Assembly (NCBI GenBank): GCA_905183005.1
Contig: CAJJDO010000116.1
Coordinates: 100,189-164,188 of the forward strand
Reading direction: 5' to 3'
Length of the DNA: 64,000 nucleotides
DNA from: Paramecium pentaurelia
Lineage: Eukaryota > Ciliophora > Oligohymenophorea > Peniculida > Parameciidae
Of this stretch, positions 60,412-64,000 are shown one piece after another; positions within the stretch are counted from its first letter, which is position 1, and every line of letters begins with the position of its first letter. Under the pieces are notes generated by a model, which saw only the letters and a program-made list of their open reading frames with translations, was not told the DNA's origin and made no database searches. The position numbers and the translations under genes were made by a program.

Positions 60412-61087
60412 TCATTATGTCAAAAAGAATGGATCTCCTTTTTTGATTCTCTCTTGAATGAGTTAATCATAATTTTCTACTTTACTTGATTATACTCCTG
60501 GTAGTGATAAAATACTTTAAGAATATTCTTATAATCTAGGAAATCCTTCATATAGATTGAATTTCAAAAGGGGCTTAAGTGCATCAAATAATGTAAATAT
60601 TGGAGCATAAGCAAAGTCAGCTAAAGTTAATTCATTACTAAAAATGAATTTTGATTATTATAACCAGCCTTCTAATTTCTCAAAATACCATTTCAAGTCT
60701 GCTATACTATTTTTAAATGACTAAATATAAATATAATATATATACCTCTTCAGTTTTTGCTGAAAATACACTCCAGAAAGTACCAATGATTTCTCCAGAA
60801 AATTCTGCTCTTGCTCTATTCAATGCTTTTTATAAATTGTCATTTGGAAGTAATGATTGAGGAGCAAGAGTATTTACATAATCTAAAATAACAAGGGATT
60901 CAAAAAGGACTGTCTCACCAACAAACAAAATTGGAACTTTTTCTAATGGACTTGCCTTAACAAACCAATCTGGTTTATTCTCTAAATCTATGTATTTTAT
61001 TTCATATGGAATTTTCAAGTGGTTAAGTGCAGCAACCACTCTAAGAACATATGGGCAAATATTGAAGGATACTAATGTTAAACTCAT
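60412..61087 (-). CDS. Glutathione S-transferase, omega-like (Cys type)
   Basis: One 25-nt intron after codon 118 (KTEE) gives 216 aa, exactly the length and intron position of the paralog at 54308. The start MSLTLVSFNICPYVLRVVAA carries the catalytic-type Cys of omega/dehydroascorbate-reductase-like enzymes, whose usual chemistry is glutathione-dependent thiol transfer. KVPILFVGETVLFESLVILD gives cis-Pro and the Glu-Ser glutathione contact. The C-domain has LTLADFAYAPIFTLF. It is divergent from the next gene with only 13 bases between start codons. TGA 60412-60414. Confidence 0.92.
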
Positions 61088-61100
61088 TTATTTAATTAAT

Positions 61101-61732
61101 ATGTAAACACTTATATCATTTATGAATCAGGGATTTAGAATTTCTTAATTCTAAAATAAAAGAAGCTAACTATCATTAAACAATTGTTAATATTGATTCT
61201 AACTATGTATTCTTAATATCTAATCTAATGAATAAATCAAATTTCTTATAAAATATACTAAACAGGGATTACCTACAATAAGAATTACAAAATCTTAGAA
61301 ATCCATTAAAATTTATAACAGCATAAATATATAAGTTTGAGAAAGGAGCAAAAGTAAAAGATGATCTAATTAAACAATCTCCTGACATATGTTTATTGAT
61401 TATAAACAATCATCCAATTGAGAGAATAGCTCTATCAACTCCTAGATATACTCATTATATACTCTATATCAATTTAGAACATACATTTTATGTTTTAAGA
61501 GAAAATAATGTTCAAGAAGTGAAAAAGATTACTTATGCAAATTCTGCTGTTATTTTAATGAATATTACTAAGAAACTGTTATCTAGAGGTATTAATTAAA
61601 GAGTAAGAGCATTTATATAATGTTTAATACAAATACTAAGATCACTTGAAGTGATTATGTAATTAATGAATTATATTATATTAGGAATTAAGAATAATAA
61701 ATTTTAATAATTATAAATCAAAATTTTGTTGA
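61101..61732 (+). CDS. Unknown protein, start codon apparently split by an intron
   Basis: Exon 1 would be only AT (61101-61102); a 28-nt GT...AG intron (61103-61130) then supplies the G, giving ATG GAT TTA (MDLEFLNSKIKEANYHQTIV). The second exon (DICLLIINNHPIERIALST, YILYINLEHTFYVLRENNV) and a 34-nt intron lead to ELRIINFNNYKSKFC and TGA 61730-61732, 189 aa. If the split start is wrong, the first internal Met is at SNLMNKSNF. The sequence is alpha/beta and not recognised. The unspliced DNA also shows ATG at 61101, but that frame stops. Confidence 0.7.
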
Positions 61733-62110
61733 TAAATTTGTTGTATTTAAACACTTATTTTCTTTGTAACATTTCTTTTTTTCAATTAAGATTGATTAAT
61801 GAAATACTTTATATATTATAATGTTATTATTATTATTAAATATTAAATATTTAATATTTCAATTGAAATAATAAAAAGAATTGAGTATATATATATCTAC
61901 TATAATTTTTTATTTTGTTTTCCTCTCTTTATATTTTTGTAGCCTTTTATTTTTATATAATATTAATTTAATATATTTAAAATAATATATAGTCTTTAAT
62001 GTTAAGAATATTTTATATTTATTATTTGAATTCCTCTAATATTTCATAAAGAGTGAAATATATTTAAATTTAATTCATAAATACTATAGAAATTTGTAAT
62101 TATGATATAT
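61733..62110. other. AT-rich convergent spacer
   Basis: About 85-90% AT with long T and A runs, between two convergent stops. No gene or repeat recognised. Confidence 0.45.
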
Positions 62111-64000
62111 TCATTATTTTAATTCTATGTATTCTGATCCTTACAATTTTCCTTTTTAAATCAATATTTTAATAGCTTCCTTGATATTATTTTCTGTAAT
62201 AGGAGTAGAAAACTCACTTTTGAAAGTTGTTTTGAATAATTGAACAATCTTCTCAATTTTTAGAGTGCCTGTTTGTTTTAATAATTCAATCAAATTATGA
62301 GAAATTTATTGAATAAGTTAATTTGATTACAAGAAATTAGTAGATGAAACAAATAAGTCTTCAGGTATTTCTTCAATTAATAAATCATCACAAGCTAAGA
62401 AATAATATATATATAATACATTAAGGTATATATATTTTGACAGCTGTATAGTAAATTATATCATTTTCACCTTTTTATTCTCTGATTACTCCTTTTTAAA
62501 TCCAAAATTACATTCTTCTTTTCAAATCTTCATGATTCATTTGTAATTATTATGCTAAAACATCACTATATAATCCTTTAGAATCATCATCATTAAAATA
62601 TCCAATTATACAAGCATGAATTGGTAAACATTTAAATTCAAAATCTCCATTATCAAAAGTCAAATCTAAAGTTACACTACCTAAATCATGATGCCATAAT
62701 AAAGAACGCATAGTTTTAATTTTTTCAAATCTTTTTTAATAATCATTAAATAATTATTCAATAGCTGGAGGTAATTTAAATGTAGGTTTAAATTCATAAC
62801 TAATTGGCCAAAAGGTTTTACTTAAAAATAATGGTTTCAACATATTGAATTATGTTGTCAATGATTAAATATTAGTATCAATACGTTTACTTTCATAAAT
62901 ATCTTTCATCATAATACTACATGTATTCATAGATTATTCACCAAAACGAATCTTCATTAATTCAATATTAGCTATTTCTTACTCTAAAGAAAAATCTTTA
63001 GGTGTTAATATCTTCTCAGCAACCATATTTTAATATTCACTTATAAATGCTTCTTATGATCCATATAAACTTACTAAAACACTAGTTAAATCTTTCTCTT
63101 ATGTAGATTCTTCATCAGATGAATCTTATTATTCAAATATCATAACTTTATCAGTTGAATAATTTTATTAAGTTAATATTCCTATAATACATCTTAAAAA
63201 ATCAGATCTTTATAATAAATATTCTTTTATTGGTTTAGTGACTTTATCAAATACCATATAGTCTGAATCTACAAATTATAAAACCTTTAATAAATTCACA
63301 TAGAATTTTAAAATAGTATCTGTATTAACACCTGATATTAATAATCTTTTTTTCATTTGTTATTACAAACATTAATCCATATTTGCATACATTTTTGTTA
63401 CTTCCATACTTTATTTAAATTCATGTAGATGATCACTTGTATCAGGATAGTAAAGAACAGCTTCAAACATATTCTTAATAGTTCTATCTGCATGTACTTA
63501 TTATATTATATTTTTGGCTAAAGGTTCAATTGATTCCAAAGCAGCTCCAAATTCTAATAACTCATTTAAGAAACCTTCTTCTGAATATATCTTTTCTGCA
63601 TACAATTTCAATAATTCTATAGTAATTGTTTAATATTGCTCTTTGAAATTCAAATTATTTAATGATTTAAGTCTATCCTATATATCATATTCAAGTTCAT
63701 ATTTTTCAACCACTATCCTAACCTAATCAAATAAACTATAATCTTATTTTATTCCCATAAATTTGATGAAATCAGCTAAATAATCTATTTTCCCTTCTTC
63801 TTCAAATGTACTACTCATCAACTTCTAAATAGGCTCTAATGAACATAATTTATTTTCTTTTGCAAAATCTAATCATTTAAATATCAAAAACATACATTTA
63901 TAATTCTCATAGCAGATATCTAATATTCCTGCCTATCTTACAATAGGCCAGATTTCAGCTATTTTGCTAGAATCACTTTATAACTAAGTATAATATTGTT
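62111..64000 (-). CDS. APC2: APC2, cullin subunit of the anaphase-promoting complex (3' part)
   Basis: APC2 is the cullin-like scaffold that, with RING subunit APC11, drives ubiquitination of mitotic substrates. The window holds the C-terminal part; the 5' end lies beyond 64000. The cullin-homology block reads FWPISYEFKPTFKLPPAIEQ, KTMRSLLWHHDLGSVTLDL, LPIHACIIGYF and LKRRMQFWIQKGVIREQ, which follows the known APC2 pattern rather than that of canonical cullins. A 25-nt intron precedes the final winged-helix region (TLKIEKIVQLFKTTF, NNIKEAIKILIQKGKLQG). Another 27-nt intron is seen near 63870. TGA 62111-62113. No neddylation-type cullin tail is evident, as expected for APC2. Confidence 0.92.

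Noticed and set aside
1..64000. tRNA, rRNA, CRISPR or transposon ends
   Set aside because: Looked for TpsiC-arm-like motifs, regular spaced repeats and terminal inverted repeats by eye; none convincing. A covariance-model search would be decisive.

Overview
The window reads as ciliate macronuclear DNA, most likely from a Paramecium-type organism. It is extremely AT-rich. Long conserved proteins only appear when TAA and TAG are read as glutamine and TGA is the sole stop. Almost every multi-exon gene is interrupted by introns of about 18-34 nt, mostly 22-29, that start GT and end AG. Genes are packed tightly on both strands. I recognised no tRNA, rRNA, CRISPR or transposon. The genus call is inference from code plus intron size; the code and introns are seen directly, because conserved families (GET4, SQOR, APC2, RPF2, RSPH10B, E2, SDR, kinases) run in frame only with them.

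Layout. 1-8.9 kb: a possible small ORF, a short helix-turn-helix protein, a Q/P-rich nuclear-looking protein, a large repeat-like protein and two coiled-coil proteins. 9-12.8 kb: several tiny multi-intron genes, a DnaJ-type J protein and an RBR-like zinc protein. 13.2-21.6 kb: a coiled-coil protein, a second helix-turn-helix protein, GET4, a cyclin, a ciliate-specific protein and a canonical RBR ubiquitin ligase. 21.9-30.9 kb: radial-spoke MORN protein, ribosome biogenesis factor RPF2, a cyclic-nucleotide-gated-type K+ channel and a coiled-coil protein. 30.9-36.1 kb: one very large secretory-pathway membrane protein. 36.6-43.6 kb: a short-chain dehydrogenase and three protein kinases, two of which have lost catalytic residues. 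44.2-46.4 kb: an E2-like protein without the catalytic cysteine and an ANTH-like protein. 46.9-52.3 kb: mitochondrial carrier, amino-acid transporter, sulfide:quinone oxidoreductase and a PAP2 phosphatase. 52.5-61.7 kb: a B-box plus ePHD protein, two glutathione transferase paralogs, a small two-intron gene, an exportin-like helical-repeat protein and a protein whose start codon seems split by an intron. 62.1-64 kb: the 3' part of APC2.

There is no operon logic. Neighbouring genes belong to unrelated housekeeping, signalling and ciliary processes. The clearest local relationships are the kinase tandem (two paralogs with the same N-terminal domain) and the two glutathione transferases.

Limits. 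Exon joins were made by hand. With only TGA as stop, chance open frames are common in this base composition, so short features without family support carry low confidence, and several AT-rich 'intergenic' stretches may hold more tiny multi-intron genes than listed.
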